Assembly (NCBI GenBank): GCA_945482995.1
Contig: CALYRM010000007.1
Location: 1 to 42,975, forward strand
DNA length: 42,975 bases
Reading direction: 5' to 3'
Origin: an uncultured Clostridia bacterium
GTDB taxonomy: Bacteria > Bacillota > Clostridia > Christensenellales > CAG-1252
A program made the position numbers and the translations under genes. Shown here in pieces: positions 29,346-38,491 of this stretch (the first letter of the stretch is position 1; every line of letters begins with the position of its first letter). Under the pieces are notes generated by a model. That model was not told the origin of the DNA. It made no database searches and saw only the letters and a program-made list of their open reading frames with translations.

Positions 29346-29387
29346 GATACTTTAAACATCGCTTTCAGCACGAAAGATTTGTAGCTA

Positions 29388-29648
29388 TTATTTTTTCAAC
29401 ATATTTATAATATTATTTAATTTTTGTTGTTGCTCATCAGTTAGTGACGGAGAGATTTTTTCCTTGAAACTATCAAGCGTAGCGTTGTCAAGAGAGCCGT
29501 CGTTACGTTTTTGATTTGCAACAGATAGAAGTTCTGCCATTAATTCGCTCTCATTTTTTTTAGATAATTCCTCAATAACTTTTTTCTCGTCTCTAAAATT
29601 TTCTTGGTTTACTTCTTTGTTTTTAAGTTTATCTTTTATTGATTTCAT
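29388..29648 (-). CDS. Small charged helical protein, unknown function
   Basis: 86-aa ORF with gaggt RBS on - strand; no recognised family. Confidence 0.6.
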   Translation of the reverse strand: MKSIKDKLKNKEVNQENFRDEKKVIEELSKKNESELMAELLSVANQKRNDGSLDNATLDSFKEKISPSLTDEQQQKLNNIINMLKK

Positions 29649-29684
29649 TTTCTACCTCTAAAATTCCTTATTTTTATTACTTTT

Positions 29685-29925
29685 ATCTTGTCATTCTTAG
29701 TATATACAGTGTTATTCTGAACATATACAATGTTATTCTGAACATATATATTGTCATTCTGAGCGAAGCGTAGCGAAGTCGAAGAATCTAATCCAGATAA
29801 TAACTCTTGAACGCCATATAATAACTTTTGAACACCATATAATGTCATCCCGAGCAACGTCGAGGGACCTATCCGCTTCATTCATATCGATTGAAGTCGA
29901 AACCTCTCTATACTTCAACAGACTA
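29685..29925 (+). repeat. 21-bp period tandem fragments plus hairpin repeats
   Basis: Units at 29690, 29711, 29732, 29753 (GTTATTCTGAACATATACAAT type), then GTCATTCTGAGCGAAGCGTAGCGAAGTCGAAGAATCTAATCC. Confidence 0.85.
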
Positions 29926-30026
29926 ATAACAAATCAAAATGGCATACTCCAATGTGCTTCACAATCATATTGCGAAGTACACAATTACATATTGCACAAT
30001 GCCCATTTGTTAAGGTGTTTCACTTC

Positions 30027-30272
30027 TTAGCCATCAGGTCTGTTGTATTGCACAAAATCGTCATCATGAGACTTTTGTTGTTCCTTAATCAAAGAGATTA
30101 AGGGCTTAATTTTAGGGTTGATGACTGCCGCCACATCAATTAGACCGTCCTTTGTAAGTCCGTTTGAATTAATTTTGTTTATTGAATCAATTAGTCTAAG
30201 AGTTTTATCTAAATTAGGGTTGTTTACACCGCTTAATGATAAAATGTTTTTAATAAGATTAATGTCATTCAT
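30027..30272 (-). CDS. Small protein, unknown function
   Basis: MNDINLIKNILSLSGVNNPNLDKTLRLIDSINKINSNGLTKDGLIDVAAVINPKIKPLISLI; start uncertain (30272 or 30308). Confidence 0.55.
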   Translation of the reverse strand: MNDINLIKNILSLSGVNNPNLDKTLRLIDSINKINSNGLTKDGLIDVAAVINPKIKPLISLIKEQQKSHDDDFVQYNRPDG

Positions 30273-30522
30273 AAAAAATAATATGCAATTATTATCGCAT
30301 TGGTGCATGGTAGATGATTTTTTTATTTAAGAATTAGAAATGCAATTTGATTGTCACATACAAGCTGTAATTCTAAAAGCGATGCAAGAGTTTTCTCAAT
30401 ACTAATACAAAACCTTTTATAATTATGTAAAGCTTGAAAGTTACTATCTAACACAATCAAAGAATGCACATAAGACAAAGCATACTACACATTTTTTATC
30501 TGCTTTCGCCATATCTTATTAT

Positions 30523-31473
30523 ATGAAAAAAATATTTAAGGCGTTAAAAGTTGCGTTTGTATATATTGGTACAATGGTCGGAGCCGGGTTTGCTACCGGA
30601 CAAGAAATACAATTGTATTTTTTGTCAACGGATATTTTAACGTTGGTAGTATCGTCGATTTTTACAGGGCTATTTTGCGTACTTATGTTATTTTCAGGAC
30701 AAAAACAAATTTTCAATGAAAAGGCAAAAAAAATCATAAACGGATTTTTTGCTTTAAGCGGAATTATTACTGTCGGTATAATGCTATCGGGTATAAAAGA
30801 AATAGTAAAATCTCCCTATATTTTGTTATTATCGTTGTTTGTCTGTATGGTAGTAGCTGTTTTCGGCAATCGAGGAATGAAAGCGTTTAACGTTATTTGC
30901 GTTCCTTTGATTATAATTGCAGTATTTGTAACGGCAATTGTGAATAACGGAAAAATAGTCGGTAGTTTTAAAATCTTTAACGGGTTATGCTATTCGGCTA
31001 TGAATGTATTTTTTGAAAGTGCGTTGATGTATCGAGAGGGCGAAAATATGACAAAAAGTGAGATTTCATTGGCTGGAGTATTTGTTTCAATCTTAATTTT
31101 TACGTTAATATTTTGTATGCGCAAAGCGTGTGCACCGATCGTTGGGGTAATGCCATATATTGAAGCGTCACGAAGCAACGGGTTAGGATGGGCGGCTCTC
31201 ATTGTTGTAATATTGGCTATATATTCAACAATAGTAAATTGCTTAGAGGTTACGTTTGACTATGCGAAAAAGCATTTTGAAAAAACGCTTGTATACACGT
31301 TTGTGTTTATTGCTTCGCTTTTTATTTCGGTGTTCCCATTCGACTTGTTAATTGCCAAAATATATCCGATATTTAGCTATTTGGGAATAATACTTAATAT
31401 ATTTACTTTTGTGTTGCTGTTAACTAAACTAATCAAAGTCAAAGCAAATACTTTGATTGTTAAAAAATATTAA
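30523..31473 (+). CDS. YkvI-like membrane protein
   Basis: Multi-TM, N-terminal VAFVYIGTMVGAGFATGQEIQLYF. Confidence 0.8.
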   Translation: MKKIFKALKVAFVYIGTMVGAGFATGQEIQLYFLSTDILTLVVSSIFTGLFCVLMLFSGQKQIFNEKAKKIINGFFALSGIITVGIMLSGIKEIVKSPYILLLSLFVCMVVAVFGNRGMKAFNVICVPLIIIAVFVTAIVNNGKIVGSFKIFNGLCYSAMNVFFESALMYREGENMTKSEISLAGVFVSILIFTLIFCMRKACAPIVGVMPYIEASRSNGLGWAALIVVILAIYSTIVNCLEVTFDYAKKHFEKTLVYTFVFIASLFISVFPFDLLIAKIYPIFSYLGIILNIFTFVLLLTKLIKVKANTLIVKKY

Positions 31474-31571
31474 ATTATTATGAAAAAATCCGACTTTTGG
31501 GGTATTGACAAGATAATTTATAATATAGTATAATATCAATAACTTCAAATTGAACTTATATGGAGGTATCT

Positions 31572-32039
31572 ATGAAGATAAGAAAAAATAAAAAAGGTTT
31601 TACACTCGTTGAGTTGGTAGTTGTAATCGCTATTTTGGCAGTCTTGGCAGGTACGGCTACAGTTGCTACAATCGCAATTTTGAATAATGCTCGTAAGACA
31701 CCTGTTACAGATGCAGCTGATAGTATACAAAATCAAATGCAACTCTACGTAATGGATAGTTCGTACGATGCTACAAAGGACGGCTTCAAAAAGTATTTGG
31801 GAGACTCTATGCCTGATTTAGTATTTGATACAGCTACAGCTAATAATGTAACAACTTGTAGCGATGACAAAATCCATGTAACATTGGTTAATGCTAGCGG
31901 TTTAAAGTCATCTACGTGGGCTGTAATCGTTTATACTCAATACTACAAAATAAGGGTTCAATACAATTACGACACAACAAATAAGGGGTTCAAAGACTTT
32001 ACGGTTAGCGATATAAAGAAACTTAATGAGACCTTTTAA
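31572..32039 (+). CDS. Type II/IV prepilin-like protein
   Basis: Class III signal: KNKKGFTLVELVVVIAILAVLAGTATVATIAIL; ggaggt RBS before ATG 31572. Confidence 0.9.
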   Translation: MKIRKNKKGFTLVELVVVIAILAVLAGTATVATIAILNNARKTPVTDAADSIQNQMQLYVMDSSYDATKDGFKKYLGDSMPDLVFDTATANNVTTCSDDKIHVTLVNASGLKSSTWAVIVYTQYYKIRVQYNYDTTNKGFKDFTVSDIKKLNETF

Positions 32040-32061
32040 TTTATATTAATAGGTGAAATCC

Positions 32062-32091
32062 AAAAGAAGAGCGCTAGCTCTTCTTTTTTTT
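32062..32091 (+). terminator. Terminator after prepilin gene
   Basis: AAGAAGAGCGCTAGCTCTTCTT followed by T-run. Confidence 0.85.
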
Positions 32092-32120
32092 GTCTAAAGT
32101 ATTAGAATGTGAGTATACGT

Positions 32121-32399
32121 AGGCGAACATTCTGCCATCACTAATACTTTGGGACAAATTATAAATAATCCTTGAAAAAACATTTATGTGTTAAGACTTA
32201 TATTAAAAATCATAAGTTTTGATTTAAGAATATTCTGCCCCGACTCTACCAAAGTACGAAGTAAATTTTAAGGATAAAACACAAAGAAATACGCAGTTTT
32301 GATCGACCGAGGCGTACTTGCCGTACGCCGACAAAGGAAAAACAAGTATTTCAAAGCGTTTTGCCTTAAAATTTATTAGTGACAAAGATATGTTTGCCT
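32121..32399 (+). ncRNA. Structured RNA candidate, copy 2 (279 nt)
   Basis: AGGCGAACAT/ATGTTTGCCT; CACTAATA(32139)/TATTAGTG(32374); TACTTTGG(32145)/CCAAAGTA(32249); AAATTTTAAGG(32263)/CCTTAAAATTT(32364); GGCGTAC(32311)/GTACGCC(32323). Confidence 0.8.
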
Positions 32400-32496
32400 A
32401 TAACACATTATTGACAAAAAGGCGGGTATATGATAAAATGATCGTGATTTTTGAAATACAAAAATATCACCAAAAAATAAAAAAGGAGAGTTTACA

Positions 32497-33360
32497 ATGA
32501 GTGTTATATTTTTTGATACAGATTGCGAGCTTTGGTATACTCAAGCTGACGAGCTTGGTTGTCCTGTAATTAAAATGCCTTATACTATTGATGGCGAAGA
32601 AAAGTTTTATGATTTAGGCCGCGATACCGATTTTAAAGACTTTTATGCAAGAGTACGTAATGGTTCTATGCCAATCACATCCGCATTGAACCCAACACAA
32701 TATATTGAAATTTTTGAACCATATTTTGCAAAAGGCGAAGAAATTTTATATATCAGTTTTTCAAGTGAGTTGAGTGGTACTTTCGGACATCTAGAAACAG
32801 CTTTGAACGAATTGAATGCAAAATATCCCGGCGTTAAATTTACAAGATTTGACACAAAGAGCATTTCATTTGGCGGTGGTTATCAAGTATATTTTGCAAT
32901 TAAATATTTCCAAGAAGGACATACCATTGACGAAACCGTTGAATTCTTGAAAGATTTTACACAACATGTATCCGTTTATTTTATGGTAGATGATTTAATG
33001 CACCTACATCGTGGCGGTAGACTTAGCAAAACATCAGCAGTCTTAGGTTCCGTTTTAGGAATTAAGCCAATTCTTCACGTTAATGACGAAGGTAAATTAG
33101 AGGTTATCGATAAAGTTAAAGGCGAAAAGAAAGCATTAAATTATTTTATGGATAAGCTTGAAAATGATGGTTTAGACGTTGATAAATATCCTATAGTAAT
33201 ATTGGACGCAGATAACGAAGAAACCGCAGATAGACTTAACGCTAAGATAAGTGAAAAATATCCTAATGCAGAAATATGGCGTTATCCGGTAGGACCTGTT
33301 ATTGGTACACACGCAGGTCCGGGAACAGTCGCTGTTTGTTTCCATTCAAAAAATAGATAG
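32497..33360 (+). CDS. DegV family (fatty-acid-binding) protein
   Basis: DTDCELWYTQADELGCPVIKMPYTIDGEEKF, ITSALNPTQYIEIFEPYFAKGEEILYISFSSELSGT, HRGGRLSK, IGTHAGPGTVAV. Confidence 0.93.
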   Translation: MSVIFFDTDCELWYTQADELGCPVIKMPYTIDGEEKFYDLGRDTDFKDFYARVRNGSMPITSALNPTQYIEIFEPYFAKGEEILYISFSSELSGTFGHLETALNELNAKYPGVKFTRFDTKSISFGGGYQVYFAIKYFQEGHTIDETVEFLKDFTQHVSVYFMVDDLMHLHRGGRLSKTSAVLGSVLGIKPILHVNDEGKLEVIDKVKGEKKALNYFMDKLENDGLDVDKYPIVILDADNEETADRLNAKISEKYPNAEIWRYPVGPVIGTHAGPGTVAVCFHSKNR

Positions 33361-33428
33361 GCGAATACTCTGCCCCGACTTTACAAAAGTACGAAGTAAA
33401 TTTATTAGTGATAAAGATATGTTTGCCT
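33359..33428 (+). ncRNA. Internally deleted copy (70 nt) of the structured RNA element
   Basis: AGGCGAATACTCTGCCCCGACTTTACAAAAGTACGAAGTAAATTTATTAGTGATAAAGATATGTTTGCCT joins segments of 32121-32399. Confidence 0.75.
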
Positions 33429-33436
33429 AAGATTAT

Positions 33437-33469
33437 AGGTTCACTGTTAATGCTACGGTGAACCTTTTT
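33437..33469 (+). terminator. Rho-independent terminator downstream of degV
   Basis: AGGTTCAC tgttaatgctacg GTGAACCT followed by TTTT. Confidence 0.88.
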
Positions 33470-33698
33470 GTGTTTTTAATAAACTAATTGACGAATTTAG
33501 GCTAAATTTTTAATATATCTTTAAAAATAAAATAAAAATTAACAACTTTTTTTAAAAAAGTATTTAAAAAATAGAAAAACAGTGTTATAATGAGATGTAT
33601 TTTGTAAAATAAGGCAAATTGTACTATTTTAAGGTATTGATATAATAAGTGATATTTTATTATAGCTGTACTAACGATATGTAAGGAGAATATTATTT

Positions 33699-35219
33699 AT
33701 GGCTGAATGTGAAAAAATAGGCATTATTGATTTAGGATCGAATACCGCTAGGCTAGTTTTGGTAAACGTTTATGACGGCGGTTATTTTGTCGTATTCGAT
33801 GAGTTAAAAGAAAATGTTCGCTTAGGTCAAGATATGGAAATTGATGGGTTTTTACGTCAAAGTAGAATAGAACAAACCAAGAAAACACTACTAATGTTTA
33901 GGCGTTTTTGCGATAGCAACGGAATAGAAAAGATTTTGGCATATGCTACAAGCGCAGTTCGTCGCGCCAAAAACCAAAAGAGTTTCATTGAGGAAATAGC
34001 CGTTTCTTGTTGTATCAAACTGAAAGTTTTGTCTTCCGAGGAAGAAGGACAATTTACATATACCGGTGTTATCAACTCAATGGATATTCCAAAGGGTATC
34101 ATCATGGATATGGGTGGTGGAAGCACACAATTTGTATATTATAATCGTAAGAATATATTAGCGCAAGCAACGCTACCTTTTGGCTCGGTAACGTTGACAG
34201 ACTTTTATAAAGACAGCGGTTTGAAACCCGAGGAAAAGGCGGATAAAATTGAAGAATTTATTCGCGAATCAATTGAGTCAATTGAGTGGTTGAATAACGT
34301 TGACCCCGATGTTCAATTTGTTGGTGTAGGCGGTTCGTTCCGTAATCTCGGCAAAATTTCGAGAAGAATGAAGCATTATCCTCTTGATAAAGCGCATAAC
34401 TATGTTGTATCTCTACAAGAGTTTACGTCAATTTACAATATGATTAAGGTATTGTCTTTGGATAGAACAATGAAAATCAAGGGCTTATCAAGCGGAAGAG
34501 CTGACATCTTCCCAAGTGCGCTTGCCGCAATGAAAGCAGTTTTCGACTGCGCTAAGTTCCAAAAGGTAACCATTTCAGGCTGTGGTTTGAGAGAGGGCGC
34601 TATGTTTAAATATGCTGTTCCGAGTGTAAACGAAAAGCCAATAAGCGACGTTTTAGGTTATAGCTTACAAACTCTTATCAGATATTTCAACAGCAATGAA
34701 GCGCATGCAAAGCATGTTGCCGAGTTATCTATGCAACTGTTTAAACAACTAAAGGTTATACATAAGTTGCCGAGAGGTTATTTTAAAGTTTTGCGAGTTG
34801 CCGCCGTTCTTCATGACGCAGGTACAACTATAAAATATTACGATCACCCCAATCATTCGGCTTATATCATTTTGAATTGCAATATATACGGCATTTCTCA
34901 AAAAGATATCGTTATGGCTGCGTGCGTTGCTTCTGCTCATAAGCGTGGAGAACCTTTTGAAGAATTCCAAAGATACAAATCTATGCTTACTGAAGAGGAT
35001 ATTAACGCAGTATATAAGCTTGGCGTAATCTTAAAGATTGCAGAGAGCTTTGATAGAAGTATGTGCGGTTTAATTACAGGCATTAATTGCGATGTTTTAG
35101 GTGACAGTGTAATTATGCAAACTGTTTCCGATAGCGACTGTTCGCTGGAAATACAAGACGCATTGAGCTGTAAAAACCAATTCAAAGCCGCATACGGAAA
35201 AACGTTGGAAATATTATAG
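33699..35219 (+). CDS. Ppx/GppA family exopolyphosphatase/phosphatase with C-terminal HD domain
   Basis: IIDLGSNTARLVLV, MDMGGGSTQFVYY, RADIFPSALAAMK; HD-like VAAVLHDAG. Confidence 0.92.
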   Translation: MAECEKIGIIDLGSNTARLVLVNVYDGGYFVVFDELKENVRLGQDMEIDGFLRQSRIEQTKKTLLMFRRFCDSNGIEKILAYATSAVRRAKNQKSFIEEIAVSCCIKLKVLSSEEEGQFTYTGVINSMDIPKGIIMDMGGGSTQFVYYNRKNILAQATLPFGSVTLTDFYKDSGLKPEEKADKIEEFIRESIESIEWLNNVDPDVQFVGVGGSFRNLGKISRRMKHYPLDKAHNYVVSLQEFTSIYNMIKVLSLDRTMKIKGLSSGRADIFPSALAAMKAVFDCAKFQKVTISGCGLREGAMFKYAVPSVNEKPISDVLGYSLQTLIRYFNSNEAHAKHVAELSMQLFKQLKVIHKLPRGYFKVLRVAAVLHDAGTTIKYYDHPNHSAYIILNCNIYGISQKDIVMAACVASAHKRGEPFEEFQRYKSMLTEEDINAVYKLGVILKIAESFDRSMCGLITGINCDVLGDSVIMQTVSDSDCSLEIQDALSCKNQFKAAYGKTLEIL

Positions 35220-35222
35220 TTT

Positions 35223-35516
35223 ATGAAAAAGACGGGAATATTTGTTAAAATAGCTTTGTGCGTAATATCAGTTGCCTTGATACTAGCGGTTACCATAGGT
35301 ATATTTCTATTCGGCACACCCTCAACAGGGGTACGCACAGAAAGAGATTTGAACAATATTTTGACGCTAATAATTATCGCTTCGGTGTTATTGTTTTTCG
35401 TTATTGTATTTGGTGTATTTGCTTTAATAATCAACAAGAGAAATAATGATAGACTACTGCAAGAGTTTGAACGCGAAAACCCAATCCCCGACGAATTATC
35501 CGATGAAGAGGATTGA
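35223..35516 (+). CDS. Small two-TM membrane protein, unknown function
   Basis: 97-aa ORF starting 3 nt after ppx/gppA stop; two hydrophobic segments. Confidence 0.65.
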   Translation: MKKTGIFVKIALCVISVALILAVTIGIFLFGTPSTGVRTERDLNNILTLIIIASVLLFFVIVFGVFALIINKRNNDRLLQEFERENPIPDELSDEED

Positions 35517-35522
35517 TTCGCT

Positions 35523-35985
35523 TTTGTCATCCTAAGCGTAGTCGAAGTGTCTAATCCATATCGTCAGCCCAAGCGTAGTCGAAGTATCTAATCCATATCG
35601 TCAGCCTAAGCGTAGTCGAAGTATCTAATCCATATTGTCATTTCGAGCGTAGTCGAGAAATCTAAATCTGCATTGAAATTCTGATCATTAATGTCATTTC
35701 GAGCGAAGTCGAAAAATCTCTGTAAATGTACAATTCATTAATAAGTACAGTGTTTGAAACGCACTGTACTTTTTTATGTCATTCCATTCACAAATTGTCA
35801 TTCCGAGCCATCCTTACCGTCATGTCGACCGCAGTGGAGACATCTCATCCTTGTTGCGTCTCGTCTTGTTCGAGACATCTTATCCTTGTTACGTCATGTC
35901 GACCGCAGTGGAGACATCTCATCCTTGTTGCGTCTCGTCTTGTTCGAGACATCTCTATTTATGCACTTACTCATTGCGAAGCATA
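35523..35985 (+). repeat. Dense hairpin-repeat array incl. 37-bp and 74-bp tandem periods
   Basis: Units start at 35526, 35563, 35600, 35637 (37-bp period); CATGTCGACCGCAGTGGAGACATCTCATCCTTGTTGCGTCTCGTCTTGTTCGAGACATCT at 35821 and 35895 (74-bp period). Confidence 0.93.
35743..35775 (+). terminator. Terminator hairpin AAGTACAGTG/CACTGTACTT
   Basis: Inverted repeat followed by TTTT; near-identical to 41524-41557. Confidence 0.82.
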
Positions 35986-36163
35986 CGAACAGTTGATATA
36001 AAAATAATATCGATGAGATTTTTCGACTACATTGCATTTCACTCAGAATGTCATTACCAATTGCATATTGCACATTAAAAAATGGTGCTACCTGCCTTTT
36101 TAATGCACTGCGCTTTTAATTAATAGAATACTTTTAACTTTCCTATAATATAATACTTATATT

Positions 36164-36415
36164 ATGGCATTTTTTGAAGATATTAGAAATTACATACCGC
36201 TTAACGAATGTGATGCGCCTATTCAATTAGTTGCTCTTTCCTATGTCGTTATCACAGGACATAAGGGGATAAAAAGTTATACTGAACAAAAAATAGTTTT
36301 TCACTATAAACATCAAAAGATAATAATTGAAGGAGATAACCTCAAAATAATATATTTATCGAAAGAGGAAGCATATATAAACGGTAAAATAAAGGGGGTG
36401 TATTTTGATGCGTAA
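36164..36415 (+). CDS. yqfC: YabP/YqfC family sporulation protein
   Basis: 83 aa; beta-rich YqfC-like pattern; immediately upstream of yqfD. Confidence 0.82.
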   Translation: MAFFEDIRNYIPLNECDAPIQLVALSYVVITGHKGIKSYTEQKIVFHYKHQKIIIEGDNLKIIYLSKEEAYINGKIKGVYFDA

Positions 36416-37550
36416 AAGTAAAAACTACGTAATAATTGCTATAAACGGATTAAATCACTCAAAGCATATAAATTATTTTCTAAGTAGAAATATTCCGCTT
36501 CTTAAAATCAAAAGAGAATACAAAAGATTGACGTTGACAGTTGAAGATAGATATCTTAAAGAAATAATTAATTATTTGGATGAATCATTGATTGATTATC
36601 GAGTAATAAGGTATATAGGCACAACGTATATCGGTAGTTTTTTGAGAAATAAAATTGCTTTGCTTATCGGACTTGTATTGTCTATAGGTTTGTTGGCGAT
36701 AGCCTTTAATACAGTTTTTTCGGTCAAAATATCGCCACTAGAAAAGGTTGATATTGCACTTGTAGAAGAAGTGCTTGCAGAAAATAACGTGAAAATACCT
36801 TTTTTTAGAACAGGCTTTGACACTGTAAAACTAAAAGAAAGTATTTCGACTATTGAAAACGTTGCATTAACTTCGGTATATATTAAGGGGGTAACTCTCT
36901 ATATCGATATTAACGAAGAACTTGACGATAGTCAAATAGAAAAGAATAACTTTTCCCCAATAGTTGCCGACCGTGACTGTATAATAGAAAAGGTGATTGT
37001 TGAATCGGGAACCGCGCTTGTAGAAAAAGGACAAGCAGTTAAAAAAGGGGATGTATTGATTGCGCCATTCTATATTTTTAATAAAGACGAAAATATAACT
37101 TATCCTTGTCAGGCAAAGGGAAGCGTTCTTGCGCGTATTTTTCTTGAAGAGAAAATAACTTTTAATGAAAATACCATAGTAACCGAAAGAAACGGAAATT
37201 TTGAAAAGCAAAGGATATTATATTTGTTAGGTAAGCCATTGTCGAAAAACAAAGAAAGCAGCTTCCAAAACTATCAAGAGGAAGTGAACACAATAAAAAT
37301 ACAAAGTTTCCCTTTTGAAATAGTGGAAATAACTCGTTACGAAGTGGTCGAAAACTACAAATTTATAGACTTTGAAAGCGTAAAAGACTCAATTCAAGCC
37401 GAGCTTCTAGATAAAATAACACAATCTATAAAAAAAGATGTACAAATATTAAATAAATGGTGTATAATAAAGAATATTATGGGTACATATATGCTGCAAG
37501 GTATTGTTGAATATATGGATTCGGTAGGAGTAATTGATGAAAGTGGTTAA
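36405..37550 (+). CDS. yqfD: Sporulation protein YqfD
   Basis: N-term ISRNIPLLKIKREYKRLTLTVEDRYLKEI, single TM, followed by phoH. Confidence 0.88.
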   Translation: MMRKSKNYVIIAINGLNHSKHINYFLSRNIPLLKIKREYKRLTLTVEDRYLKEIINYLDESLIDYRVIRYIGTTYIGSFLRNKIALLIGLVLSIGLLAIAFNTVFSVKISPLEKVDIALVEEVLAENNVKIPFFRTGFDTVKLKESISTIENVALTSVYIKGVTLYIDINEELDDSQIEKNNFSPIVADRDCIIEKVIVESGTALVEKGQAVKKGDVLIAPFYIFNKDENITYPCQAKGSVLARIFLEEKITFNENTIVTERNGNFEKQRILYLLGKPLSKNKESSFQNYQEEVNTIKIQSFPFEIVEITRYEVVENYKFIDFESVKDSIQAELLDKITQSIKKDVQILNKWCIIKNIMGTYMLQGIVEYMDSVGVIDESG

Positions 37551-38490
37551 ACTGCCCATTGAAGACGTAGAAGTTGTCAGCACTTTATTTGGGATTTACG
37601 ACGAAAACATAGAAACGATTTCAAAGGAGCTTCAAGTAAATATTAACGCGATAGGCTCGGAAATTACTCTTAGCGGTGATGAAGAAAATGTCGATATTGC
37701 CGCTAAAACCATTATGTCTGCTTGTTCATTGATAAACAGAGGAGAAAGACTAAAACCATATCATTTTAGAATGCTTTTGGATTTAGAACAAGAAGGCGCA
37801 CCGATTACAGAAAACGAAATTGTTGACGCAATAGCAGTTACCGCACTTGGCAAACCAATAAAATGCAGAACGGTAGGACAGCGTAAATACGTTAATGCTA
37901 TCGACAAAAACGCGTTATGCTTTTGCGTAGGACCGGCAGGAACGGGGAAAACCTATTTAGCAGTAGCCAAAGCGGTTGTTGCATATAAAAATAAAGAGGT
38001 AGACAAAATCATTTTGACAAGACCCGCAGTTGAAGCAGGCGAACGCTTAGGATTCTTGCCGGGCGACTTACAACAAAAGGTTGACCCTTACCTTAGACCG
38101 TTATATGACGCTCTTCACGAGATGTTGGGTTACGAAAATTATGGCAAGATGGTTGAGCGAGGTATAATCGAGGTTGCACCTTTGGCTTATATGAGAGGGC
38201 GCACGCTGTCAAATGCTTTCATAATTCTTGACGAAGCACAAAACACCACAAAAGAGCAAATGAAGATGTTTTTAACTCGTATGGGCGAAGGTAGCAAAAT
38301 GGTTGTCACGGGAGATGCAACTCAAATCGACTTGCCATCGGGAGTCCATTCGGGATTGTTGAATGCAATTGATATATTGAACAATGTTGAAGGTATTGCC
38401 ATATGTAGACTTGGCTCGAAGGACGTTGTTAGACACGATTTAGTACAAAAGATAGTAAACGCATACGAAAACTATAATAAGAAGCACTAA
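37534..38490 (+). CDS. phoH: PhoH family ATPase
   Basis: FCVGPAGTGKTYLAVAKAV, TRPAVEAGERLGFLPGDLQQKVDPYLRPLYDAL, FIILDEAQNTT. Confidence 0.95.
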   Translation: MMKVVKLPIEDVEVVSTLFGIYDENIETISKELQVNINAIGSEITLSGDEENVDIAAKTIMSACSLINRGERLKPYHFRMLLDLEQEGAPITENEIVDAIAVTALGKPIKCRTVGQRKYVNAIDKNALCFCVGPAGTGKTYLAVAKAVVAYKNKEVDKIILTRPAVEAGERLGFLPGDLQQKVDPYLRPLYDALHEMLGYENYGKMVERGIIEVAPLAYMRGRTLSNAFIILDEAQNTTKEQMKMFLTRMGEGSKMVVTGDATQIDLPSGVHSGLLNAIDILNNVEGIAICRLGSKDVVRHDLVQKIVNAYENYNKKH

Positions 38491-38491
38491 A

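Noticed and set aside
29645-29881. Minus-strand ORF with VQNN/LYGVQ tandem peptides
   Set aside because: The peptide repetition reflects the 21-22 bp DNA tandem repeats; overlaps the RBS of the 29388-29648 gene.
32318-32500. ORF 32318..32500 (60 aa)
   Set aside because: Lies in structured RNA copy 2 and the degV leader; no recognisable protein features.
35526-36001. CRISPR array (regular 37-bp and 74-bp spacing)
   Set aside because: No unique spacers between identical repeats; units are degenerate hairpins directly abutting, and no cas genes are present.
35726-36078. ORFs 35726..36001, 35754..35996, 35776..36078
   Set aside because: Repeat-derived reading frames in the tandem hairpin array.
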